This document shows, piece by piece, positions 53,151 through 63,419 of a stretch of 64,000 nt of DNA. A model generated the notes under the pieces. It saw nothing but the letters and a program-made list of their open reading frames with translations. It was not told the DNA's origin and made no database searches. The position numbers and the translations under genes are program-made. The stretch is from assembly GCA_032718475.1 (NCBI GenBank), contig JAUCBJ010001930.1, positions 62,001-126,000 of the forward strand, in the 5' to 3' direction. Source of the DNA: Nemertoderma westbladi (taxonomy: Eukaryota > Xenacoelomorpha > Nemertodermatida > Nemertodermatidae). Position 1 is the stretch's first letter, and each line of letters starts with the position of its first letter.

Positions 53151-54476
53151 TTTATTATTCAGAGTTTATGCGATTATTCGCAACATTCAAGTCCCCAAGT
53201 TTGTTCCTACAGTAATTGTGTTTGTTATACATACCGCTATAGTTAAATTAACCTCGGTACTACACGGGCTGCTCGGCGTAGGTAAAGACTGGTGATTTTG
53301 TGCATCGGTCACTCCAGCAGATGCCGTGGTTCTTTTAGCTGTTCAAGTATATTTAATTACTGATTATCTGTTGTACAAGTACTCGTACCTAATTTAGGGT
53401 TTAGTGTACAGTGCTTTCCGAAGTAATTATTGTAGACATTATATCTGTGTTGTAAAGCGGTTGATAGGCACATTCGATTAGCTCTACTAACTTCTAGGTA
53501 GGAACACTCCGTGATACATAACGTAGAACCTATAGCGATACGGCTATAGGTCGTCAGGCGGTGGTATTTTCCTATCTAGACAACGCAGTGTATTTACTAC
53601 TACTTATTATTTCAAATACCGTAGTACCCTGTCCGCTGTAATAATCAGTTTTCTAACCCTTTGTTAGGCTGGTTTGTAGACTTCTTGTAAAATTACCCTA
53701 AAAAATTCGTATTTTGCGTTTTTTGTAAATTTTTGCATTTATTTAGAGATTGTAATCTCAACCCGAATTGTACGTAATTTGTAGTATTAAGTAACTTAGG
53801 TAAATTAGTATTATTTGTTTTAGTGTCTCATAAGTAACACTTCATTGAAAGCGCACCGCTTTGTGTAGTGATTACCCCCAGAAATAATAACATTTATTTC
53901 AAACATTGACAAAGCCCATTAAAACGGGTATATATATATTATAAATCAAATCTAACGATTTATAAATCGTAGGCCTACCATACAACCATTAGGTCTCAAT
54001 ATCAGTTGGATTACTGCTCAAATAACGGTAATAAAGTAAGTAAAGTAACAAAGTAACCCTAAAGTAACAGAAGTTCAATTATTTGAAATAATTGATATAC
54101 CGGTATTTACGATAGGCCTATTATCTTTATTTCTATAAATCTAGGCTGAAATTATACCGGTACTTGTAATTAATTCTATTTCAGAATTATATATCCTACA
54201 AACTGTAAGCTGTATACCGGTATTCCGATAGGCCTATTATATATTTATATATATTTGTGCTAAAATTATACCGGTATTCTGTGATAAACCTAGTCTGTAA
54301 TAATACTTATATAGTTATATATACTATAAGTATACCGGTATTCTAATATATTATATATATATCACGCTACACTGAGTAGCAGTAATGGTAATTAATTACT
54401 AGGCTAGCAGTTCATACTGAGTTACTAGACTTGCTCAGACTAATACAGCAGTAGACATTCAACTGTACACATAAGC

Positions 54477-57400
54477 ATGTCTGACGCAAAGCAGAATCTG
54501 TCAGACAGTCTACTAGATACAACCGAGAGCGAAGTGACAGCAGAGAAACCGCATAAGAAGGATGCCATTGATATCTATCTGTCAGACTATCAGCGTTTTG
54601 TGGGAGATAAAGAGTTGAGGAGAAGGCTAGAGGGACTTAGCCCTAATAGTGAAGGAGCCCAGCGTGTGTTGGATGCAATTGATGTGGATAGGTTAGCGGC
54701 GAACCAAGCTAAATTCGATGAACAACTCCGCATCGCTAGAGACCAAGAAGAACAAATCAAGAAAAAACGTATAGAAGACAGAAAGACAGCGGCAGTGGCA
54801 GCAGCAGTGGCAGCGGCAGAAGCAGAAAGAAAAGCGGCAGTGGCAGCGGCAGAGGCAGAGGCAGAAGCCAAAAGAAAAGTGGCAGCGGCAGAGGCAGAGG
54901 CAGAAGCCAAAAGAAAAGTGGCAGCGGCAGAGGCAGAGGCAGAAGCCGAAAGAAAAGTGGCAGCAGCAGCGGCCGAAGCAGAAAGAAAGGCGGCTGTCGC
55001 AGCGGTCGAGGCAGTAGCAGAAGCAGAACGGAGAGCTTCCGAAGAAACCACCCAATTAGAATTGGAAAACATTCAGGAGAATCAAGACTGCATAAATAAA
55101 CAGTTAACAGCTAGTAATATGCAGATGATGAATCGATCTACTCCCAAACGACAGGGATATACATCATCTGAGGAAGGTGATACCACCGATACTGAAGGCA
55201 AAGGAAATAGATCTCGTCCAAGTAGACGTAAAAGAACATTCCACCGGCAGAAATTGCCTGATTTGCCTCCAGCTGTTAGAAGGCAACTAAATAACACCAA
55301 CTTAGGTAGTACAGAGCTCACAGACCCAATAATTAAAATAGAAAGACTCCCTACTATAGTAGATGAGCCTGAAATAATTAGGCCTGTTCTTGAAATCACC
55401 CTTTCGGTGATAGACATACCTGTGCTCCCTGAGACTACCTATAAATTCCCTCTACATAGCACTAAGCTACCTGTGCCCCGTAGAACTGCCCGAGAGACAG
55501 TTCAGGTCCTGGACCCCGAGCGAAATATTCAGAATTTGTCGCCCGTTGTCCCTTGTCTGCCCGCTACGACGTTGGCGGATCCCGTTTCGGCGGTTGATTG
55601 GGTAGACGAGAGACGGCGGGGGATGGATATTCTCCTTGGAGAGATGGAGGAGAATCGGATACGCTCCTCCCAACAGGTCCGAGAGTTGGAAGGGACTGTC
55701 CAACATTTAAAGGGAACAGTGAGGGAAAGTAGGCTAGAGTTGCAAGAAGTGCAGCAAAGTATCGCGCTTGAACGCGATAAATTAGTAAACACCCAAAAGG
55801 GTATACCACCACCCTCTGTAACAATGTGTCAACCCGTTAGGTCTGAAGTATCTCATGCGCAAGGTGTGGAGCCTACACGCATCTATACTGCTAGCGAAGT
55901 AGAAACTCCTATAGTGAACCCTATTAAGGGTAATTATAGACCTGTTTGTAATGATATTCCCTATGGAACTGATCATAATCCGAGGAATTTATATACAGAT
56001 AACTCGATATTAAATAGCACAATGGCCCAAGAAAGTTTTACGCGTCAAATGGCTAGAACCGAAGCCCGGCAAGCGGTAAAGGTGGGAGAGATCGTTAAGT
56101 TCAATGGAGATGAGATGAAATGGTTACCTTTTAATGAATATTACAAAGATAATATACAGAACTCTGTACTATCTAATGGAGAAAAACTTAGATACCTCAT
56201 CGAGTGCTTGGAAGGATCTCCCAAGTCAATGGCGTTAAAATTTATTGGACATCCAGATGGATTAAGACAAGTTTGGGATACACTAAACATCAGGTATGGT
56301 AATAGGAATGACATAGCTGGGTATTTGTATGCAAAATTAATGGCGCCCCGAAAGTTTCTTAGCAGCGGGATTATAGAGTTTTCCGATGAGACTCAGGAGA
56401 TCTGTAGACAATTAGATTGGCTAGGTAAGTCTCATGAATACCAGAATTCTATGGTTGTAAGAGCCTTAGCATCTGCTTTGCCCAAGGGTGGAGTAGGTAC
56501 ACGCTGGGATAAGAAGGTGTTATATATGATGGAACAACAACGACGAGACCCTACCATGACTGATCTCATGTCATTCTTAGATAGAGAAGTGAAATTACAG
56601 CTCCTAAGGCAGTCCAGAGAGAAGACATTGGAAAACAAGGTAAGTGAGAAACCCGTTTCTAGGAGAAGGGTAACACCAGTATGTTATACCGACGACGGTG
56701 AAAGCCAAACCTCTCAAGGAGAGGACAGCGGGAAAGACACTGACAGGCCTTATTATGTCAATAAAATGCCTAAAGAACAGGTAAGTAAATCCAAGTCTCG
56801 ACCCAATGACAGAAGGGAACCGGTACAAAAAACCCCTCCTACGTCTCCTAAAGGAATTCAGGTGAGAAAGCCCGAGGAAAGAACAAGTGTGCACCACATA
56901 GCACAGGTTAAAGTAAGTAACATCAAGCCGAAATGTGTGCTGTGCGACGGGCCCCACCATTTAAATGCGTGTGATAAATTCCTGAGGAAATCACTCGAGG
57001 ATAGACGTGAAGTCATGTGGGATAAGCGGTTGTGTTATAATTGCCTCAGACGAGGACACCAACGGCGAACCTGTAACTCCGACGCAAGGTGTGCAAAGTG
57101 CGGCGCAAATCATCATATCTTGTTGCACACGGAATTCGAACGAAACAGCCCGAGTCAGGTAAGTGAGTCCGAACTACATGTCCAATTCAGTGATGTGAAC
57201 GACACTGATCAATCTGAGATGGAAGGATTCTATACGGACGAGTTCTCCGACCAAAACGAATCCTGTTACCTAATAAACACCACCGCAGTGTATCGAGCAC
57301 TCGTACATGAGAAAGACACAGACAGCGACCTTACCTTAACTACTTCCGATCAACAACCATCTTGGAAAGCGCCAACTTCCAATATAGGAATCCGAGAGTT

Positions 57401-58073
57401 TCCTGTGGTGCAGGTAAGGGTGCACGGACCTAAACGGAGTTATGTAGTGAACGCCCTCCTGGACTCCGGCAGCACAGGAACATTCATCGATAAAGAGCTA
57501 GCCGAAGATATATTTGCTGGACAGCCCAAGTTCCAAACTAAGCTCAACATGTCAGGCATTATGCAAGTTTGGAAATCTACAATAACAGCTGATTATTATG
57601 TAGGCGCGTTGTCCACCCCACAAGACGAACTAGGAGAACACAGCATAAGGTCAGTGAAAATGGTGGCTATAAAGAACTTCGCTACTACTCAAGCAGACCT
57701 TTATAATTGGGACGAGGATGAGAGCATCCAACATCTTAACATACCTCGATTTCAGACTGATTATCCTGGAGTGCAAATACTCATCGGCCAAAACGCGCAT
57801 GAGGCGCTGGAGACATTAGAGAAACGACCTGCTCAACCGCAGCCACTACAGACCTATGCGGTAAGAACTAGAGTAGGTTGGTACCTTACTGGACCTTCCC
57901 GTAGAACGCTCAGGGAAAGACTGCTTCAAGATCGCGTCTGCCAGGTGAGTGAATGGGAAGATGATACTAGTGAGGGAGACGACCCAACTGAGGGAACACC
58001 ACACTCCTCAGATAATGACAATCTTAGCTCCAATGTAGGTAGATCAATGGAGATATTGCCCCAAGAAGTTTAA
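54477..58073 (+). CDS. BEL/Pao gag-protease polyprotein
   Basis: 1198 residues from ATG 54477. Residues about 100-200 form an Ala/Glu/Lys coiled coil encoded by tandem 39-bp units (54846-54962). A Pao-type gag domain (DUF1759-like) begins near residue 542 with FNGDEMKWLPFNEYYKDNI. Zinc knuckles follow at about 820-832 (CVLCDGPHH..C), 853-866 (CYNCLRRGHQRRTC) and CAKCGANHH. The aspartic protease site LLDSGSTGTFID has its Asp at about 996, and the Pao signature GWYLTGPSRR is near the end. The frame stops at 58073 where reverse transcriptase should begin. It would form particles and process itself but cannot copy RNA. Length without RT is consistent with a deletion rather than a normal stop. Confidence 0.93.
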   Translation: MSDAKQNLSDSLLDTTESEVTAEKPHKKDAIDIYLSDYQRFVGDKELRRRLEGLSPNSEGAQRVLDAIDVDRLAANQAKFDEQLRIARDQEEQIKKKRIEDRKTAAVAAAVAAAEAERKAAVAAAEAEAEAKRKVAAAEAEAEAKRKVAAAEAEAEAERKVAAAAAEAERKAAVAAVEAVAEAERRASEETTQLELENIQENQDCINKQLTASNMQMMNRSTPKRQGYTSSEEGDTTDTEGKGNRSRPSRRKRTFHRQKLPDLPPAVRRQLNNTNLGSTELTDPIIKIERLPTIVDEPEIIRPVLEITLSVIDIPVLPETTYKFPLHSTKLPVPRRTARETVQVLDPERNIQNLSPVVPCLPATTLADPVSAVDWVDERRRGMDILLGEMEENRIRSSQQVRELEGTVQHLKGTVRESRLELQEVQQSIALERDKLVNTQKGIPPPSVTMCQPVRSEVSHAQGVEPTRIYTASEVETPIVNPIKGNYRPVCNDIPYGTDHNPRNLYTDNSILNSTMAQESFTRQMARTEARQAVKVGEIVKFNGDEMKWLPFNEYYKDNIQNSVLSNGEKLRYLIECLEGSPKSMALKFIGHPDGLRQVWDTLNIRYGNRNDIAGYLYAKLMAPRKFLSSGIIEFSDETQEICRQLDWLGKSHEYQNSMVVRALASALPKGGVGTRWDKKVLYMMEQQRRDPTMTDLMSFLDREVKLQLLRQSREKTLENKVSEKPVSRRRVTPVCYTDDGESQTSQGEDSGKDTDRPYYVNKMPKEQVSKSKSRPNDRREPVQKTPPTSPKGIQVRKPEERTSVHHIAQVKVSNIKPKCVLCDGPHHLNACDKFLRKSLEDRREVMWDKRLCYNCLRRGHQRRTCNSDARCAKCGANHHILLHTEFERNSPSQVSESELHVQFSDVNDTDQSEMEGFYTDEFSDQNESCYLINTTAVYRALVHEKDTDSDLTLTTSDQQPSWKAPTSNIGIREFPVVQVRVHGPKRSYVVNALLDSGSTGTFIDKELAEDIFAGQPKFQTKLNMSGIMQVWKSTITADYYVGALSTPQDELGEHSIRSVKMVAIKNFATTQADLYNWDEDESIQHLNIPRFQTDYPGVQILIGQNAHEALETLEKRPAQPQPLQTYAVRTRVGWYLTGPSRRTLRERLLQDRVCQVSEWEDDTSEGDDPTEGTPHSSDNDNLSSNVGRSMEILPQEV

Positions 58074-58680
58074 TCCAACGGAAATCGCTTCCAAAGGAGC
58101 AACTCCTCAAGAACTGACAGATACTACAGACCGGTTAGGTGAACCCGACTTCCTGAGTAAGGAGAATGAATGGCCTCCCCATCTTACTCCGACTGAGATT
58201 AGACCAGCCAAGGGAGCGGAGAAAGTCGAACCTGAAACCCGGACGGGTGGATCGGAGTTATTTGAACCCGGGATAGATCTGTCGGTATTACATGTTGCCA
58301 GGGACGACGCCGTGGATCTGGGCCTCCCCACCGCGAGTGGACCCTTCATGAAGATCAGAGAGAGCGATTGGAGCTCTGGAACATCAGACGTCTCGCAGGG
58401 ACTCTCACCTCTCCTGCAGAGAGCGACGGACCACTATAGCTCCTGGAATCGGCTTTGTGACACCGTCATATACTTTGAGCGATGTTTCTATCGTCACTAT
58501 TCCAGGACGAAGAGGAAACCTGGAATTGTATTCAGGATGCAGCGACTCAATCACCCAGTCGGTCGTTTGTGTTTATCGGAAGGGAATGGAGGACTCTCCG
58601 GAAACTGTGGAAGGCAAGATTCTCTTCCCACGACCACCTCCCTAATCCTTCAAACATCTAGGGACTCCATAACGTAACAA
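58036..58680 (+). pseudogene. Remnant of the RNase H/integrase linker
   Basis: One frame off from gag-protease, the sequence reads WRYCPKKFNPTEIASKG, PQEL and GEPDFLSKENEWP, the conserved end of BEL/Pao RNase H and start of the integrase linker. HYSSWNRLCDTVIYF, another linker block, follows. Integrase zinc and catalytic motifs are absent. The deletion joint lies just upstream of 58040. The reading frame continues to 58677 with no further recognised domain. Confidence 0.75.
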
Positions 58681-60309
58681 CATATGGAGTGGGTGTGTGA
58701 CTCTATTATTTTATATTATTTTATTATTTTTATATTTATGTATGTATTACTATGTAATTTTATTATAATCGTTTTCTTTAATTTTATTCAGTAGAATGTT
58801 ATTTTAGCGATTATTTAGTAGATTAGTGCAATATATATTCGCGTTTATTACTTAATTACGTATATATTATATTTAGTGCGACGGCGAAGAAATAATTATT
58901 TTTTCTCTTTCCTTACTGTCCGTATTATATTATAAATACGCAACTACAGTAAGATGAAATGTCTGTACTTATTAAAGTACAATAAAGCCACTACTATATT
59001 TAAGTATTATTGGTAGGCAGAGTATTAGGAATGCAAAGTTCAGATCCTCGTGTCTCGGCTAAACCAAGCTCTGGGTAGACCTTGGAAACGACTTGCCTCT
59101 TCACACTGACATTGCTTCGTGCGATATTGCTCTCATACCGTATATTAAATAATACATATAGTAGCGTGATGTCCCTTTAACAGTAGCGTATAACGCAAAA
59201 TAAATCTGTTAAACCCTTTGACCATCTGTAATTCTAGTCGATTAAGATATCGCGGCACCCACCGATATACTTGAAAGACAAATTCTAGAATCAGTGGTTA
59301 ACGTCCCCAGACAAGTTCTGGAATAAATCGGTGCCCATCTCAAATATTAATTAATTAATATTTGCAAAATCTAATAAATCAAAATCTGTAAAATTCAGAT
59401 CCTTCAATAATTCTAGTCAATTAAGATATCGTAGTATTTACCGATATTCTTAAGAAGACAATTGTCATAGAATTAAGGATCTTGTGTCCCCAGACATGTT
59501 CTGGAATCCAAATATGTCCATTTAATTATCAAATAATAAAATTTCAGGGAATCAATTTAAATTCATGCCTTTTAATGAATTTAATAAATTGCCATTTTTA
59601 CGCAATTTATAAAGTTCCCAAAATCCCATTAATTAATAGATCAAGGGAGCGGAGATTTATCTTATCATGCGTATGAGTGTGTGAAAGTCTCCCAAACATA
59701 GTCAATAGCCGATAAAATTCATAAAGTCATGTATAAAACAGAACATTGACTAGTAAAGAATTACTATTAAATAACATCCCAGATCTGTATGCATTGGAAT
59801 CACCCTAATTCTACCGCTAGCTTTGCATAATGTCACCATAGCAACAACCACGCTAGAATTAGAATTGTGTTAAAAGAACAATAGAAAGCTTGTCCCATTG
59901 AATAGCATAGGGAATAAATAGCGCACTACTAGTATCCCATGATACATAATAATACAGTGACATTCTGGAAGGCATTGACTAACGGACAAATGGCCCGAAT
60001 GTGTGTAATTTGTGACAAGTTGTGTGTGGTATTTGTGAGTTTATAGGTGAATGTTACTGCTAAGGTGTGTTTACAGTAGCTAGTCGCAATCGTAAAAGTA
60101 ACCTAACTCTCCAAGGAAAACCTGAAGTACATCTAAGCCTTTGGGACGGACAGTCGAGTGACTTGTGCCGGTTGTCGTTGTCGTTGTGCGGCTACGTCGT
60201 TGGCGAAAGTACAGCGGCAACGACACATCGGCGCTGAGGATCTCGTACTGTCCGGGGGTTAATTGGAGTAGGCAGAGACGCTCGCTAGCCTAAATATAAA
60301 CTCCTTATA
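58681..60309 (+). other. Non-coding internal region of the BEL element
   Basis: AT-rich. Contains a tandem duplication of about 180 bp (59229-59340 and 59407-59520), sharing AATTCTAGTC.ATTAAGATATCG and GTCCCCAGACA.GTTCTGGAAT. Near 60120-60280 is a GC-richer stretch with TTGTCGTTGTCGTTGTGCGG. No retrotransposon protein recognised. Confidence 0.6.
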
Positions 60310-60642
60310 ATGTGGATAAACTCATATATAGCAGACATGACGGAGTTGATAGAAGATGGTCTTGGTATCGGGGAGCGATATACTCTACTTTTACAAGCGT
60401 TTGTTGATAGCTTAATACGCGGCGACGTTAGTCCAACTGCTGCAGAGGACGATGGTCGTTATATCGAACCGACAATGTCCCAAGTGCAGCTCTCGCGAGA
60501 GTTGGACTATAGAAAATTCGCTGCTCGATATACGCAGCGTAATGGTACGTATATGGGCTTCTTAACTACTGGTCATTCTATCAATTTACACAATACGGAC
60601 TATGTCGACTATATATCCTGCCCAGCGGAGTCGGAACCATAA
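60310..60642 (+). CDS. Hypothetical 110-residue frame inside the BEL element
   Basis: Starts at ATG 60310 and ends at 60642. The sequence looks protein-like (TELIEDGLGIGERYTLLLQAF, RELDYRKFAARYTQRNGT) and is followed by no other long frame. I do not recognise it; it is not reverse transcriptase, integrase or an obvious envelope (no signal peptide or membrane segment). It may be a piece of an accessory ORF. Confidence 0.3.
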   Translation: MWINSYIADMTELIEDGLGIGERYTLLLQAFVDSLIRGDVSPTAAEDDGRYIEPTMSQVQLSRELDYRKFAARYTQRNGTYMGFLTTGHSINLHNTDYVDYISCPAESEP

Positions 60643-61254
60643 ACGGAAATTCAAATGCGAAAATTCTATTCGAAATCGACTCGAAAGAAAAGACACTTAA
60701 GAAACAAATGGACGCGGTAACTCCAACGTATATTTGGAATTCTTGATAGAAGCATTGTAACAACAAATAAATATCACCCGCGTTTACCCTACCAGACGTG
60801 CGTCTTTGGTATTATTACGATAAATGCCCTAGACCCAACTAATAAACGGAAAGACATAAACATCCACGTAAACCGAAACTTGTTGACGTATCACCTATGC
60901 TCACTCGGCTCGAACGATCCTGGAGTAAACCTACGATCAGAGTCCCGGAATACTCGGTCAAACCTCCTCATTCCTTAGTTGGACCTCAGACCTGCGATCT
61001 TGGTGGTGTCGCGGATCCTCGCGGACGGTATTCACTGTTCAAAGATCTAGTGCTACCCTAACAATTAATCGGTAACACTCCGACAGTGATTTCTAGCTAG
61101 CCGCCCATCTTACCTAGCCGGATTGTGACGCGGACACCTAATATCACTATCCAACCGTATGGTCGTCCACGTTTAACGCGATACAACCCCTCATCAAGGG
61201 GAAGGAGAGCGTTGTACGAAACGAGTTAAACGCTATTTTATAAAGATCAAAAAG

Positions 61255-61630
61255 GAAACCTGCGTTTGTTCAGATAAACGTAAGTTATAACAGTGAGTCC
61301 AATCGATACACGAATTGGCCTTATCTCAATTCGATTGGGAAATCCAGAATCTCTAAGAAGTTATCGAACTTGGACGATCCTATTCTCTGCGAGAGTTTTT
61401 GGATGAACGTATCCAGCTACGAGCGGAGGAAAATCAGCTCGAGGAGAAGCATATCGAAACGGCAGATACCTAGACCACAATCCTACACCTTCTGATGCAA
61501 TCATATTGCACCCTTCACCCAGGAGTTATGGCCCTCCTAGTAAAGTGGCTCCCCCCAAAGAGAAAAAGACTCTTGCTAGCCTCAAAAAACTGCGTAAACG
61601 CCGTCTGCGTAAGAAAGACTAACTGTTTAG
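61255..61630 (+). pseudogene. Decayed accessory ORF near the BEL 3' end
   Basis: Frames here encode SQFDWEIQNL, a stop, then a coiled-coil-like stretch (SLREFLDERIQLRAEENQLE) to about 61470. Later, VAPPKEKKTLASLKKLRKRR precedes a stop at about 61620. Heptads and the basic tail suggest a former nucleic-acid-binding protein; its family is unknown. Confidence 0.3.
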
Positions 61631-61700
61631 AGTATCTTTATGTTTTAGAAACTGTGATTTTTATATTTTATAGACTGAAAATCCCATTTTCTGGGAGCGG

Positions 61701-62938
61701 TGTAAAAGCTTTTACTGAATTGTCCGGTTATTTTTCCTTATTTTTCCCGTAAAGTACTCTGTAGTTGGTTTACCAGGCATAAAAAGGCCGTGTCCTTGCT
61801 GTACTGGTGTTTTAGCGGACATAAGAGCTATTTCTTCTGTATTTGTACTTTAGAGGACATAATCCGTAATTCCGTGACGTAAAAGCTCGATACTCTTGAA
61901 AACAGTGTCGCTACCATGACGACAGCTAGCAGCTGATATTGCCACGTCGACGTTTCTTTGTTTCTCTGTTCTCTCGTTGTTCAGGTTGACCAATCAGAGC
62001 GTTTGTTGTCTTTGTGTTGGAGGTATATACAGAAACTCAGTAGTTCAGTGTTATGTTTTTTGACCAGAGCCTAAGAACCGGCTTTGGCACCTCCGTGTTT
62101 TAGTTTTTAGTCTTACACTAGTAGGTTTAATTATAAAGGGCATATATCCTTTAACCTACCTGACTCATGGAATCACTGCTGACTGATGATCATACATGCT
62201 GACTGATGATTATACATGCTGACTGCTGAAACATTGCAAACTCATAACAATCAGTGTTTTCATTGTTGTTTTATACTGCTATTTACCGTCAGTTCTTCAT
62301 AATATGGTTGATGAATTATTATATTTGGAATAACGATAAACAACCCCGAAACCCAATGTTCTTGATATACCGAAGGTAAGAGAGAAGGGTTACAGATAAA
62401 CGATTGTGACTTATGTTAAAGTGGTTTGAAGTGAATCTAATGTTATTTGATAGACCCTACATGAGCCAGTCTGTGTTCCTTTTATATGTGACTAAAATCA
62501 GTGAAGATCGGCAGATTAGTGTGCAGTATTGTGCAGCATTGTGTATGAGTGAGTCTGTTAAAGAAGCATTCCTAAAGAATGCGCCATATATGTGAATTAT
62601 AATTAAGCCATATCGTTGTGAGTGGTTTAAGTCATAACTCTGTTTATATAGATAAAACGCCACGTCCTAAAGGAACTGTTAATATTCCCGAAGGTGAATA
62701 ATATTGTCAGAGATTATATAATACTGTCAGTCGAATAATACATTAGGCTTACATAGCAATAAAATTAAACCGTCGAACCCAATCTCCCGGGAATTTCCAG
62801 CGGGTGAATGGTCGCGCACGGATTGGTTTCGACTAGTGTAGTGAATCAAATACTTGTCATAGACTAAAAACTGATTTAATATCTAGAAGACATCTTAATT
62901 TGGTGGGTTAAACTGCCAAAGGTCTGAAAGCGCGAACA
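61701..62938 (+). repeat. BEL/Pao 3' LTR, 1238 bp
   Basis: Same length as the 5' LTR and identical to it wherever compared by eye. It is preceded by a short purine run (GGGAGCGG at 61693-61700) as polypurine tract and followed by the target duplication GCATG at 62939. Confidence 0.95.
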
Positions 62939-63051
62939 GCATGGCAAAATTACCATGTTCTCAAACGAAGAATGACGGACTTAGTAGCGCTGAACTGGAT
63001 CGAAAGGAGATTCTCGTTAGTCTTACATAGGAATTTGACACTTACCCAACT

Positions 63052-63408
63052 TTGAAATCATTTGATCGAAGACGTCGTTTTTTCGAAATTAATTACATTA
63101 CTTACAACACTACTTTAAAGAGTGTAAGGAACACTGTAGTAATCCAAGAACTGGATGGACCAGGAAGGGATCTCGGGTATCGGGCCTTACATTTGAAATT
63201 ACGAACTTTCAATGGAATCAAGGTGCTACGGTCTCTTGTATACCAAATAATGGGGGACATTGCCCCAGACATTTTGGAGGCTAGAAGATTAGAGAATAGG
63301 AAAAAACCTCATTTGACCCCGTTTCAGTCCGATGGCCCGATGTGGTTGCTATCTTGTGACGGTCACGACAAATTGTGTGGTTTTCAAAACTCTTGCAGAA
63401 TGCTGTAA
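63052..63408 (+). pseudogene. Fragment of an integrase-core transposase
   Basis: The frame carries DGPGRDLGYRALHLKLRTF, VLRSLVYQIMGDI, DILEARRLENRKK and GPMWLLSCDGHDKLCGF, then CRML and a stop. This corresponds to the start of a DDE integrase-like core (first Asp in CDGHDKL) from a family widespread as uncharacterised proteins in animals. There is no in-frame ATG at the left edge and the remaining catalytic part is missing. It lies in the centre of the large inverted repeat into which BEL inserted. Confidence 0.55.
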
Positions 63409-63419
63409 TGTCACAATGC

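Larger units (their letters stand above)
51029..62938 (+). mobile_element. BEL/Pao LTR retrotransposon, complete ends, internally deleted
   Basis: Two 1238-bp LTRs bound an internal region of about 9.4 kb and are flanked by the 5-bp duplication GCATG (51024-51028 and 62939-62943). A gag-protease frame (54477-58073) is of BEL/Pao type. Reverse transcriptase and the integrase core are missing: a remnant of the RNase H/integrase linker follows the protease directly. The rest, 58.7-61.7 kb, is largely non-coding. I see no difference between the LTRs, so insertion is recent and must have used enzymes from another copy. Confidence 0.93.
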
